Made by a program: the position numbers and the translations under genes
Shown: positions 8,534-17,173 of the stretch, piece after piece
Numbering within the stretch: position 1 is the first letter of the stretch
Layout: each line of letters starts with the position of its first letter
Source of the DNA: Calothrix sp. NIES-2100
Lineage (GTDB): Bacteria; Cyanobacteriota; Cyanobacteriia; Cyanobacteriales; Nostocaceae
Reading direction: 5' to 3'
Assembly (NCBI RefSeq): GCF_002368195.1
Contig: NZ_AP018178.1
Coordinates: forward strand, 8,010,645 to 8,074,644
Length of the DNA: 64,000 nt
The notes under the pieces: generated by a model
Seen by the model: the letters and a program-made list of their open reading frames with translations, nothing else
What the model was told of the DNA's origin: nothing
Database searches by the model: none

Positions 8534-11500
8534 TTATTTCGTATCATCAATTCCATTGCACAGTTGCTTGTCGCTGTTGCTAACATTGGGGTTATTCTCC
8601 AGATAGCTATGCAGCCAATTGCAACCTTGTGCTAGTAGATCTTCAAGAGTGGAATTCGATTTTTCTAAATTCCACAAAATTACTCTTCCGGAAGCAGTTC
8701 CTGAAGCTAACTGTCGCCCATCGGGGCTAAAACTGAGGCTATAAATCTCAGATCTGGGATTGAAGATGTTGATTTGTTTGCGGGTGGCAATATCCCAAAG
8801 TATTATGTTATTGTCTTTGCTGCCCGAAGCAAGCGATCGCCCATCTGGGCTAAAACTAACACTGTTAATCTCACTCTTGTGTCCGGTCAGGGTAGCGATT
8901 TTTTTGCGGGTGGCGACATCCCATAATACGATAGTTTTATCGCCACCAAAAGCCAGCATTTGTCCGTCGGGGCTGAAACTGACGCTTCCCCCCTCAGTCT
9001 TAGATCCGGTGAGGGTAGCAAGTTCTTTGCCTGTAGCGACATCCCACAGTTTTATAGTTTGATCGCTACTAGCAGAAGCTAGTATTTTTCCGTCGGGGCT
9101 AAAGACTACACTGCTATGACCTGTAAGGGTATAAAGTTCTTTGCCTGTAGCAACATCCCACAGTTTGACTGTATTATCCCAACTAGCGGAAGCTAACCGT
9201 CTCCCATCTGGGCTGAAACTTGCACTTGTAACCCAAAGGTTGTGCCGCATATTGCTAGGGATTTCTTTACCAGTAGCCACATTCCACAGTTTCACAGTAT
9301 TGTCCCAACTGCCAGAGACTAACTTTTTCCCATCGGGGCTAAAACTTATACTTTCAATCCAATCACTATGCTGAATGTTGTTAGGGATTTCTTTATCAGT
9401 AGCGACATCCCATAGTTTAACTCTGTTGTACTCTTTACTAGTAGCAGCCAGTAACCGTCCATCTGGGCTGAAACTAACGCTGCTGACATTGACATTACCT
9501 CCATAAAGAGTCTTGATTTCTTGACGCTGGGCGATATACCAAAGCTTGATGCTATAGTCGCTACTAGCAGAAGCTAACCATTGCCCATCAGGACTGTAAC
9601 TAACACTATTGACATTATTGCGATGTCCAGTCAAGGTGGATATTTCTTGGCGTGTAGCTACATTCCAAATTTTAATGGCATTGTTAAAACCGCTAGCAAT
9701 TAACTGTTGCCCATCCCGGCTAAAGCTGAGATTTGTGACCCGCCCAGAAAAACCAGAGAGATGGCTAATTTCCTTGCGTGTGGCAATATCCCACAGTTTA
9801 ACACCACCGCCATCAGCGCCAGAAGCCAGTATTCGTCCATCCGGGCTGAAACTAACACCAAAGACCCAAGCATTATGCCCAGTCAAGGTGGATATTTCTT
9901 TGTGTGTGGCAACATCCCAGAGTTTGACCGTACGATCAAAACTGGCAGAAGCGAGTAATCTTCCATCCGGGCTAAAACTTACGCCATTGACTGTCCCGCT
10001 ATGTCCGGTAAAGGTGGCTATTTGTTGGCGAGTAGCAACATCCCACAGTTGGATGGTGTTGTTAATACTTGCAACAGCTAGCGATCGCCCATCCGGACTG
10101 AAACTGACACCTTTGTTACCATTGCCGTCAGCCTGATATCCATTCCAGGTGAAGATATTTTTACCAGTGGAGACATCCCAGAGTTTAACAGTTTTGTCAC
10201 TGTTACTGGCAGAAACTAGCAACTGCCCATCCGGACTGAAACTAACAACAGAGACTGTATCTTTGTGCCCAGTTAATGTGCGAATTTCTTTGCCTGTGCC
10301 AGTCTCCCATAGTTTGATAGTACTATCACGGCTACCAGAAGCCAGCATTCGTCCATCCGGGCTAAAGGTAACACTAAAAACACCACTGTTGTGTCCTTCT
10401 AAGCGGTTTCGCTCTTTTACCCCATAAATTGCTTGTTGCAATGCAACTTTCACTTGAAACTGCATCTCGGAATGTATCCCGAATGCTGACTGTTTGAGTT
10501 GCTTGCTTGCATTTATGCTTGTCAGCAGGGCATCAAATTCTTTATTTGAGTCAAATAGTTCTTGTGAAGCAGTTGTCAAACCATTAATGGTTTGTTGTCT
10601 TTGAAATTCTGTAAACGACCACCCCAATGCAGCGGCTCCAGCTAGAATCGAGGCAACTGCTGAAAAACCAGTCAGCCCGATCATAGCTCTGCGTCGTTGG
10701 CGTTCCCGTTCCTGTTTCTCGCGATCTTTGAGTGCCAAACTTTCTAAAATAAAATTTTGCTCGGATTTGCTTAACTGGTGAGGACGTTTTTGCTGCCAAT
10801 CTTCCGCATCAGTAAGCGGCTTTCCCCTTAAAAGTGCCCCTTCATCAAAGCCGCTACTTTCCCAAGTACGCATTGCTATCCGCAAAAGTTCTTGCCATTG
10901 GCGAAAATTCCGGTCTTGTTGCATCCACTGATGTAATTTTTCCCAACTGCGGATCAAGGCTTCATGGACAATCTCTACTGTTTCTAAACCTGTTTTTTCA
11001 TCCCATCCGGTAACTACCAACCGCGCATCAGCTAAGCGAGTTACCAAATCCCAATTCTCTTCACCCACCTCAGCACGGATAGCGAGGCGGCGGGTATCTT
11101 CGGTTCCTTCTCCTGGATGCACCAGTTGAATAAAGATTCGCTGTGCCCTTTCTTTGTCCTCGAAGCAAAGCTGGTTATATACTTGGTCAGCATAACGAGC
11201 CAATGCTGCTTCTACTTTGCCAATTTCATCATAAGCAGGATGGGTTAACTGGGCATCAAGCTGTTTTGCCCACAGTTGAGTTAAGGCAAACTCTAATAAA
11301 GGTAAATCCCCTGGTTCTGCACTCACCTCGGAAATTATGCGTTCAGCAAGCCCGTCTTCTATTCTTACCCCCAGCAATGAAGCTGGCTTTTCTATCGCCG
11401 CTTGCAATTCCGAGTTTGTCATCGGACTAAGTTTTAAGTCTGCATACTGCAAAGCATCAGCAAAGGGACGATAAGATAATGCTTGTCCTAAAAAATCTGC

Positions 11501-13171
11501 CCTAAGAGTCAGGACAAAAGTAAAATTAGGCCGATTCTTGATTGCTTCTAGTAATCTATCGAGAAAAGCTTGACGCTCTTGTGCATCTGTGCAAAGGGTG
11601 TAAAGTTCTTCAAATTGATCGGCAATGAGCAACAAATGCTGGTTGGGATCTTGTTGAAGAAGATCATCTACCACATCTCGCAACTTATTTTCACACTCAG
11701 CCAGGTGGCTAGCAAGTTTTCTAATTTCCTGCAAGCATTCAGTGCGGCTGAGTACAGGTGGTGGTGACCCTTTTTGACGAGCATCTGCATTAAAATCGGT
11801 TAATTTGTGGGAAAAAAGGGCATTTGCCAAATTAAACAAAGGTTTGGAACCGGGACGAAAGTCAACAATATCCCAGTTACCAGTATCTCGCAGACGCTTG
11901 ACCAAACCTGCAAACACCAGACTAGATTTACCGCTACCACTAGCACCAATCACCGCCACCAAGGGTTGATTTTGCACCGCAGCTATCAATATATCTGTGA
12001 AAGATTCCCGCCCAAAAAAGAACTGTGCATGTTCTTCTTTAAAGGCAAACAAACCACGATAGGGAATAATGTCTGTGGGACGACGACCTAAGTCTAACCA
12101 ACTTGGTGGGGCTGTACCGGCATTTTGACATATTACTGGTAACCAAGAAGCACAGGGATATTGATCTTCAAGTCCATGCAACTTTAACCTTGCTTCTTTG
12201 GCTGCTTGATATAAAGATTTACCAGCCGCAGCAAAATTCTCTAAAAAATGCTTTAAAAATACCTGTGCTACTTTATCAGGTACTTGTTCCCCCATGACAA
12301 TAATTTGGGGAATTTGTAGTGCTTCTAAATCAGACGCTAATCCCAAACCATCACAGGAATTGAAAATTGCTACAGCTAAACCGTTGCTTTTCGCTTTTTT
12401 CAAGCCGTATTTGAGGTCATCAATAGTTAAGCTTTCCTGATTTTCATTAATATATATTCGACCACTATCTCCTATTGTCTGGCTATGACCTGCAAAAAAC
12501 AGAATATCCCAAGATTTCTCCCACAAGGAATCGCTGATTTCGTGACGTTGGGGCTGCACTAAAAAAGTTACATCGGCATCTGGTAAACTGTTGAGTAACC
12601 TTCGGTCTGTTTCCACATCAATACCAGTACTGTTGCCCAAAATCGCCAGAATTTTTACTTTATCTCTTTTGGTAGGGGTTTTTGTTGTTATTGCTTTTTG
12701 ATAATCGGTTGCACTCAAAGCTATTTCGGCATTGGGGTATTCTTCCACTAAATCCCAAAGATGCCAAGGTATTTGTCGCAACTGCTGACTTGATGTGCGA
12801 ATTAGCACCCTCACCAATTCTTGTTCTGGTAATTCCTTTAACCAACTTTCGCGGATGGGGCGAAATGATTCGGAACGCAGCCAGTTATTTAATTGTGTTT
12901 GTAACTCCTTCGCTGATTTTTGGCAATTTTCGTAATTCTGAGTAATGGAAGCATCGTAAGTAACTTTTATAGCTTTGATACCGCGATTGTCACTTCCCAA
13001 ACTACGGTAGTGCGATCGCCACTGATCAATTGTTGTCTGCAAGGAAACAACTGCTGGTAGATTACCAGTGACTTCTTTATGTGGACTAACACCTTCATTG
13101 GCTATGGAAAGGGTTACTCGTACACCCTGCTGTAAATCGCCATCTAGCTTTAAAGCAACCAACTTTGTCAT
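8534..13171 (-). CDS. CHAT protease - nSTAND1 ATPase - WD40 protein
   Basis: A 1545-residue protein. ATG at 13171 is preferred to an in-frame TTG at 13180. The N-terminal ~130 residues are a conserved lead-in ending in IPWHLWDL. The CHAT caspase-like domain follows with the His in FFAGHSQT (about 229) and the Cys in IFNSCDG (about 273). The nSTAND1 NTPase starts at PYRGLFAFKEEHAQFFFGRE, with Walker A GASGSGKSS (about 409-417) and Walker B LLLIADQFEEL. A single membrane-type helix follows a basic stretch (near 820-850), then 14 WD40 repeats (SFSPDG...LASAS...VKLWDVA), enough for two seven-bladed propellers. By analogy with STAND proteins, the propellers sense a ligand, the ATPase oligomerises, and the CHAT protease is released to cut a target. 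Upstream on the same strand are DUF1822 and sigma-factor genes. Substrate and trigger are unknown. Confidence 0.9.
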   Translation of the reverse strand: MTKLVALKLDGDLQQGVRVTLSIANEGVSPHKEVTGNLPAVVSLQTTIDQWRSHYRSLGSDNRGIKAIKVTYDASITQNYENCQKSAKELQTQLNNWLRSESFRPIRESWLKELPEQELVRVLIRTSSQQLRQIPWHLWDLVEEYPNAEIALSATDYQKAITTKTPTKRDKVKILAILGNSTGIDVETDRRLLNSLPDADVTFLVQPQRHEISDSLWEKSWDILFFAGHSQTIGDSGRIYINENQESLTIDDLKYGLKKAKSNGLAVAIFNSCDGLGLASDLEALQIPQIIVMGEQVPDKVAQVFLKHFLENFAAAGKSLYQAAKEARLKLHGLEDQYPCASWLPVICQNAGTAPPSWLDLGRRPTDIIPYRGLFAFKEEHAQFFFGRESFTDILIAAVQNQPLVAVIGASGSGKSSLVFAGLVKRLRDTGNWDIVDFRPGSKPLFNLANALFSHKLTDFNADARQKGSPPPVLSRTECLQEIRKLASHLAECENKLRDVVDDLLQQDPNQHLLLIADQFEELYTLCTDAQERQAFLDRLLEAIKNRPNFTFVLTLRADFLGQALSYRPFADALQYADLKLSPMTNSELQAAIEKPASLLGVRIEDGLAERIISEVSAEPGDLPLLEFALTQLWAKQLDAQLTHPAYDEIGKVEAALARYADQVYNQLCFEDKERAQRIFIQLVHPGEGTEDTRRLAIRAEVGEENWDLVTRLADARLVVTGWDEKTGLETVEIVHEALIRSWEKLHQWMQQDRNFRQWQELLRIAMRTWESSGFDEGALLRGKPLTDAEDWQQKRPHQLSKSEQNFILESLALKDREKQERERQRRRAMIGLTGFSAVASILAGAAALGWSFTEFQRQQTINGLTTASQELFDSNKEFDALLTSINASKQLKQSAFGIHSEMQFQVKVALQQAIYGVKERNRLEGHNSGVFSVTFSPDGRMLASGSRDSTIKLWETGTGKEIRTLTGHKDTVSVVSFSPDGQLLVSASNSDKTVKLWDVSTGKNIFTWNGYQADGNGNKGVSFSPDGRSLAVASINNTIQLWDVATRQQIATFTGHSGTVNGVSFSPDGRLLASASFDRTVKLWDVATHKEISTLTGHNAWVFGVSFSPDGRILASGADGGGVKLWDIATRKEISHLSGFSGRVTNLSFSRDGQQLIASGFNNAIKIWNVATRQEISTLTGHRNNVNSVSYSPDGQWLASASSDYSIKLWYIAQRQEIKTLYGGNVNVSSVSFSPDGRLLAATSKEYNRVKLWDVATDKEIPNNIQHSDWIESISFSPDGKKLVSGSWDNTVKLWNVATGKEIPSNMRHNLWVTSASFSPDGRRLASASWDNTVKLWDVATGKELYTLTGHSSVVFSPDGKILASASSDQTIKLWDVATGKELATLTGSKTEGGSVSFSPDGQMLAFGGDKTIVLWDVATRKKIATLTGHKSEINSVSFSPDGRSLASGSKDNNIILWDIATRKQINIFNPRSEIYSLSFSPDGRQLASGTASGRVILWNLEKSNSTLEDLLAQGCNWLHSYLENNPNVSNSDKQLCNGIDDTK

Positions 13172-13180
13172 TGCTAGCAA

Positions 13181-13762
13181 AAAAAATCAGCATTTCTATT
13201 AAGTTACACCTTTCCTCAGAAATTTTGCCAAAATTTGATGTTTAATTGCAATCTATAACCTTCATATCATGTCCGCAAGGGGGGCTGGGGGGAAAGGTTT
13301 TTAGGTTTTATGCATAGATTCAGGAATTATCCCTAATTAGTCGCATTTGATATCACTCATGTCATGTCTGGCGTAACCATAGTAAAATCAATACTTATTT
13401 AATTACACGGACTTACTCGTAAAAAAATATTCCCGAAGCTATTGTTCACAGTCAACAGTCAACAGTCAATAGTCAATAGTCAATAGTCAATAGTCAACCG
13501 TCAAAACAATTCAAAATTCAAAATTATCAATTCAAAATTACAATCAGTGGGGGCTTGTAACCAGAATTAATTAATTCAAAATTATTCTTATTATTCCTAA
13601 CAGAATTTTGAATTTTGAATTTTGAATTCAAAAAATGGTCAACCGTCAACCGTCAACCGTCAACCGTCAACCGTCAATAATTAATTCAAATGCTTTGAAA
13701 ATTGACAAATTACAAGTGCCAGTATATCAAAAATTATTTACTGAAAAAATGGGTTTAAATTT
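13181..13762. repeat. Spacer packed with heptanucleotide short tandem repeats
   Basis: About 580 bp between the CHAT-STAND-WD40 gene and the DUF1822 gene. Near 13447-13503 there are about eight copies of GTCAACA/GTCAATA, and near 13637-13678 about six copies of GTCAACC. Between them are runs of AATTCAAAATT and its complement TTTTGAATTTTGAATT, which can pair with each other. These are typical cyanobacterial short tandem repeats (STRR); no gene is present. Confidence 0.75.
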
Positions 13763-14734
13763 TCAAACTGCAAAATTTTCTATTATACTAACATCTGCTA
13801 AAGCTATCTTGACACTAAAATTATCTCCCACAGTAGCGTTAAACTCCAATGTAATTTTTTTGTGTTCTTTTTGAGCTTTAGCTTCCATAACAGCAGTGCC
13901 CTCTTCATCTAAAATCATGACATGAAGAAAGTCTGGTAAGTGTTCTTGATGATTAATTGGATGTAACTCGACAATAATTTTCATTTCGTCGCAGTTGTTT
14001 TCATCATGACTGACTTTAACAACTATTCCTACTGTTCCCCTGTTGGCTTTGATGCCAAAATTAATCAACTTAGCCCGCTCAACATATTTTTTAACTTCCT
14101 CTTCCCCACTTCTAAATTGCCAAGCTGTTTCAGTTGATAATATAGATTCAATTGTTGACCAACCAGATGCAAAAATATTCTCAAACCATTTTTGTAATTC
14201 AACGGTATTTTGATGAGATAAATCCCAATTTTGCGGCAATAATTGATTGGTTTGTAATTCCAGAAATTCTAGATGTTGCAGTAAATTGTCTATGGGTTGT
14301 AGTTGGTTGATAGGTAAGTTATCAATTGATACTTCCTTGACAAATCCTAACAACTTGGCTGATTGGAAAGATGCACTTATTTCTACAGCTACATAGCCAA
14401 TTCGGTTTGATTGGACTTCTGGTGGTACATAAACAAATTGTGCATTTTCTAACACCGGACGACATTCTAATTTACCCAAATTTTTAATCAATAAATCAGC
14501 TACATCCATCAGAGTTTGTTCTACCGGATTCCAACTGTCACTCGCTTCTATGTCAGTTTCAAAACCCATACATTCTAGATAGAAATTCATGAAAGATACA
14601 GACAAAGTATTAAAAAAAACCTGCTGACTTTTTCCCGGAGTTCCTTGTTGTCTTGACCATGCTTGTGCTAGCCTGTGAGCAACGGTCGATATCGGACCTG
14701 TAAATGTAGAAATAGTTGCCATTTCACTCATCAT
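13763..14734 (-). CDS. DUF1822 family protein
   Basis: A 323-residue protein of a family found almost only in cyanobacteria. Visible landmarks are the N-terminal HRLAQAWSRQQGTPGKSQQV segment, the WNPVEQTLMDVADL segment and VPPEVQSNRIGYVAVEIS. No membrane segment or catalytic motif can be pointed to. AAAGGAG lies 4 nt before the first ATG and 7 nt before a second ATG at 14731, which may be the true start. The gene begins 9 nt after the stop of the sigma-like gene, so the two are translated together. The C-terminal ~100 residues look like a beta-rich domain. Function is unknown; its recurrent partners in cyanobacteria, as I recall, are sigma-like factors and CHAT proteins. Confidence 0.82.
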   Translation of the reverse strand: MMSEMATISTFTGPISTVAHRLAQAWSRQQGTPGKSQQVFFNTLSVSFMNFYLECMGFETDIEASDSWNPVEQTLMDVADLLIKNLGKLECRPVLENAQFVYVPPEVQSNRIGYVAVEISASFQSAKLLGFVKEVSIDNLPINQLQPIDNLLQHLEFLELQTNQLLPQNWDLSHQNTVELQKWFENIFASGWSTIESILSTETAWQFRSGEEEVKKYVERAKLINFGIKANRGTVGIVVKVSHDENNCDEMKIIVELHPINHQEHLPDFLHVMILDEEGTAVMEAKAQKEHKKITLEFNATVGDNFSVKIALADVSIIENFAV

Positions 14735-14743
14735 TTGTCTCCT

Positions 14744-15394
14744 TTAAGTTAAGTCTTTAACACCAGATAAATCTTTAAGATCGTCGCGAAATTTTTCTAA
14801 ATTTCTCTGATAAAAATTACTTAATGTGGCTACGGGAATATTCAATTCTTGGGAAATATCTTTCCAAGATATACCTAACCATCTTTTGATAGCAATTTCT
14901 TGAAAATTTGCTTGGGGATATTTTTTGATATATGTTTGTTTAAAAATCCCTTTGGGGTCTATTTCTATATATCGTTTGATTTTTTGAAAAGCAGAGATAT
15001 AATTATCCTCGGACTCGGTATTGTCAAATGCCAAATCTTCCAGGTTTTCTAAGACAGAGTTTTCTACCGGAATTTCATTGACTTTACCAATTATTTTGGG
15101 AATAGCCTCTTTAAAAAAACGTTGACTCAATAACATATTTACCCAAGTCATAAATGAGGCTCGTTGGGAGTCATACTTATCAATATTTTTACAGATATAC
15201 AAAAATAGATCTTGTAAAGCTTCTTGATAAATTTGTTCATAAACTCCTGGAAATTGACTTTTATATGGGCGGGAAAGTTTACCTGAGCGGTATATACCAT
15301 CGATTAGTTTTGATAAAGTTATCCGTCTAGTAGTTGTTTCTAGGGCTTGTTGTTGGGCTTGTAGAGCTAGCTCTTGAAGCTGTTGCTCGTTCAT
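14744..15394 (-). CDS. Sigma-70-like (ECF-type) RNA polymerase sigma factor
   Basis: A 216-residue protein. Residues about 45-110 match sigma region 2 (YQEALQDLFLYICKNIDKYD, then FMTWVNMLLSQRFF). The C-terminal part, WKDISQELNIPVATLSNFYQR, is a region-4-like helix-turn-helix. The segment between them is long and acidic. There is no anti-sigma gene next to it; the next gene, 9 nt downstream, encodes a DUF1822 protein. It may direct transcription of the DUF1822/CHAT-STAND-WD40 genes or of other targets. The family call is good; specificity is unknown. Confidence 0.8.
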   Translation of the reverse strand: MNEQQLQELALQAQQQALETTTRRITLSKLIDGIYRSGKLSRPYKSQFPGVYEQIYQEALQDLFLYICKNIDKYDSQRASFMTWVNMLLSQRFFKEAIPKIIGKVNEIPVENSVLENLEDLAFDNTESEDNYISAFQKIKRYIEIDPKGIFKQTYIKKYPQANFQEIAIKRWLGISWKDISQELNIPVATLSNFYQRNLEKFRDDLKDLSGVKDLT

Positions 15395-15552
15395 AGGTTT
15401 GTGAGAATCGTAATTTCTCTAAAAACTATCGAACGGTAATTGTGACTTTTATCCAAATCGTCTGGCAAAGGTTACAAAAATTTACACTGTGACGTTCACA
15501 GAAGCGATCGCTCTGTTTGCGTTCTAGGTAAATCATCTACTTTGATTGGTAT
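15395..15552. other. Short spacer with one HIP1 site
   Basis: Holds the promoter region of the sigma-factor gene and the end of the glycosyltransferase gene. One GCGATCGC octamer is seen near 15503; nothing else is recognised. Confidence 0.5.
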
Positions 15553-17010
15553 TTAAATCCAAGAGCTAAACAACATTCGCAGTTTATAACCCTCAGAAGT
15601 TAAAGGTAAGCCCAAATAAATTGGCATCCAGAAGATAAAAGCTGCCAAAATGAGAAAAGTAATTGTGACACCGAAGGCGCGCAATTCGCGATGATAACTG
15701 CGCAGACATTGATCGACAAACCAAGCGATCGCTAAAAAGACAAACACTACAGCACACATATAGTGGTAAATAAAAACGCACCTAGTTACTTTTACCCAAG
15801 GTAATAAATTAGCAGCATAATTTAAGACTAAAAATAAAGCAATCCAAGTATCAACTTCCAGATTTGCAGGTACAGAAAACTGCTGACGTTTTTTCCCAAC
15901 AATCGCCAATTTTGACAATAGCCATCCGACTAAAAACAACATAGCAGCCATACCAGTCCACCACAAAAAAGGATTACCCATTGCATGAACATCATAAATT
16001 ACCTGTCCATCAGCAGGAGGTAAATTAGGCCCCATTATCGGTAGTGGATCGGTAAAATCACGAGCTGTTTGATAATAATAAGCCATTGGGCGAGTCATCA
16101 AAGGCCATTTATACCAAGCAGCACAATAAGGATGCACATCTGGAGTATTACCACCCATGTGCAGGTGAAAGTTTAAAATTTGTCGATGTACTTCGATAAA
16201 ACCATAGCTTTTATCTAGTTGCAGGTGCGGAATCCAGATGAGGCTGTAGATTAACGCCGGGATAATTCCTAAATAAGACCCCATCTGCAAAATATTTAGC
16301 TGAGTTAGCTTTTGTAGTGGTGTTTGCAGTTTTGGAGCTTTTTCGGCATCAATGGCTTGCTTATTTTGATAAGAATGTAACAACCGCACTAGCCAAGCTG
16401 TTAGCCAAATTAAATAAGCACCTAAAAGAAACCATAAACCATTCCATTTTGTGCCAACTGACGCACCAAAACTAATACCAGCGGCAATTAACCATAAAGC
16501 ACGTCGCTGTTTTTGATTTTCTAAGGATAATAATAAAAACCAATGCCCTAATAAACCAAAAATTACAATATAAATATTATTCAGAGCATAGCGAGACTCA
16601 ACGAGAAATATGCCATCACAAGCTGTGAAAAAGCCTGCTAGCAAAGCAAAACTACGACGATGACTAATTTGATAGGCAACTGCGGCAACTACTAAAGGAA
16701 TAAATGAGCCAGTCAGAGCATTTACCCAACGATAACTCCAAGGAGATAGTAAAGAACCTGCTAAACCATTAACTGGTTGTTGCCAAAAAGGAACATGCTT
16801 ACCCAGCCAAATGCCAATACCAATAATATATTGACTCAACGGTGGATGAGCATTAAAAAAGGGAGTATGGGTGAGATAATTATTCCCAAATTTGGCGAAG
16901 TAAACTTCATCAAATACTAGGGTATTGAATCTATCTAACTGCCAAAAACGCAAGGCAAGTGAGAAAATAAATATAGCCGCTAGTCCAATTCGGAACTCAT
17001 TTTTAGTCAT
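15553..17010 (-). CDS. PMT-family (GT39-like) membrane glycosyltransferase
   Basis: A 485-residue polytopic membrane protein of the protein-O-mannosyltransferase type, which uses a lipid-linked sugar donor. Diagnostic are the acidic motif FDEVYFAKF in the first periplasmic loop and AHPPLSQYIIGIG, followed by roughly nine to ten hydrophobic segments, a large central loop with HLHMGG and CAAWYKWPLMTRPMAYYYQ, and the C-terminal four-helix PMT block with the phrase YHYMCAVVFVF. These enzymes transfer a sugar to proteins or cell-surface glycans at the cytoplasmic membrane. It stands alone between repeat-rich spacers, so the acceptor cannot be guessed. Confidence 0.87.
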   Translation of the reverse strand: MTKNEFRIGLAAIFIFSLALRFWQLDRFNTLVFDEVYFAKFGNNYLTHTPFFNAHPPLSQYIIGIGIWLGKHVPFWQQPVNGLAGSLLSPWSYRWVNALTGSFIPLVVAAVAYQISHRRSFALLAGFFTACDGIFLVESRYALNNIYIVIFGLLGHWFLLLSLENQKQRRALWLIAAGISFGASVGTKWNGLWFLLGAYLIWLTAWLVRLLHSYQNKQAIDAEKAPKLQTPLQKLTQLNILQMGSYLGIIPALIYSLIWIPHLQLDKSYGFIEVHRQILNFHLHMGGNTPDVHPYCAAWYKWPLMTRPMAYYYQTARDFTDPLPIMGPNLPPADGQVIYDVHAMGNPFLWWTGMAAMLFLVGWLLSKLAIVGKKRQQFSVPANLEVDTWIALFLVLNYAANLLPWVKVTRCVFIYHYMCAVVFVFLAIAWFVDQCLRSYHRELRAFGVTITFLILAAFIFWMPIYLGLPLTSEGYKLRMLFSSWI

Positions 17011-17173
17011 TTGTCAGTTGTCAATAGTCATTGGTCATTTGTCATTGGTATTTGGTTATTTGTATTAGGCATTGGGCATTTGTCAGTTGTCTCAAGAGCT
17101 TCCTCTGCTCCCTTGTCTCCCTTGTCCTCCTTGTCTCCCTTGTCTCCCTTGTCTCCCTCATCCCCCCTAGATC
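17011..17173. repeat. Short tandem repeats (7-bp and 9-bp)
   Basis: Heptamers of the GTCATTG/GTCAGTT type (17015-17090) are followed at about 17108-17160 by a 9-bp array of the CTTGTCTCC type. The 9-bp family recurs inside the adjoining kinase gene (19215-19262), near 46365 and near 59040-59085. Confidence 0.75.

Noticed and set aside
13447..13680. Possible CRISPR or origin repeats
   Set aside because: 7-bp units in direct contact are the common cyanobacterial short tandem repeats; no DnaA-box pattern.
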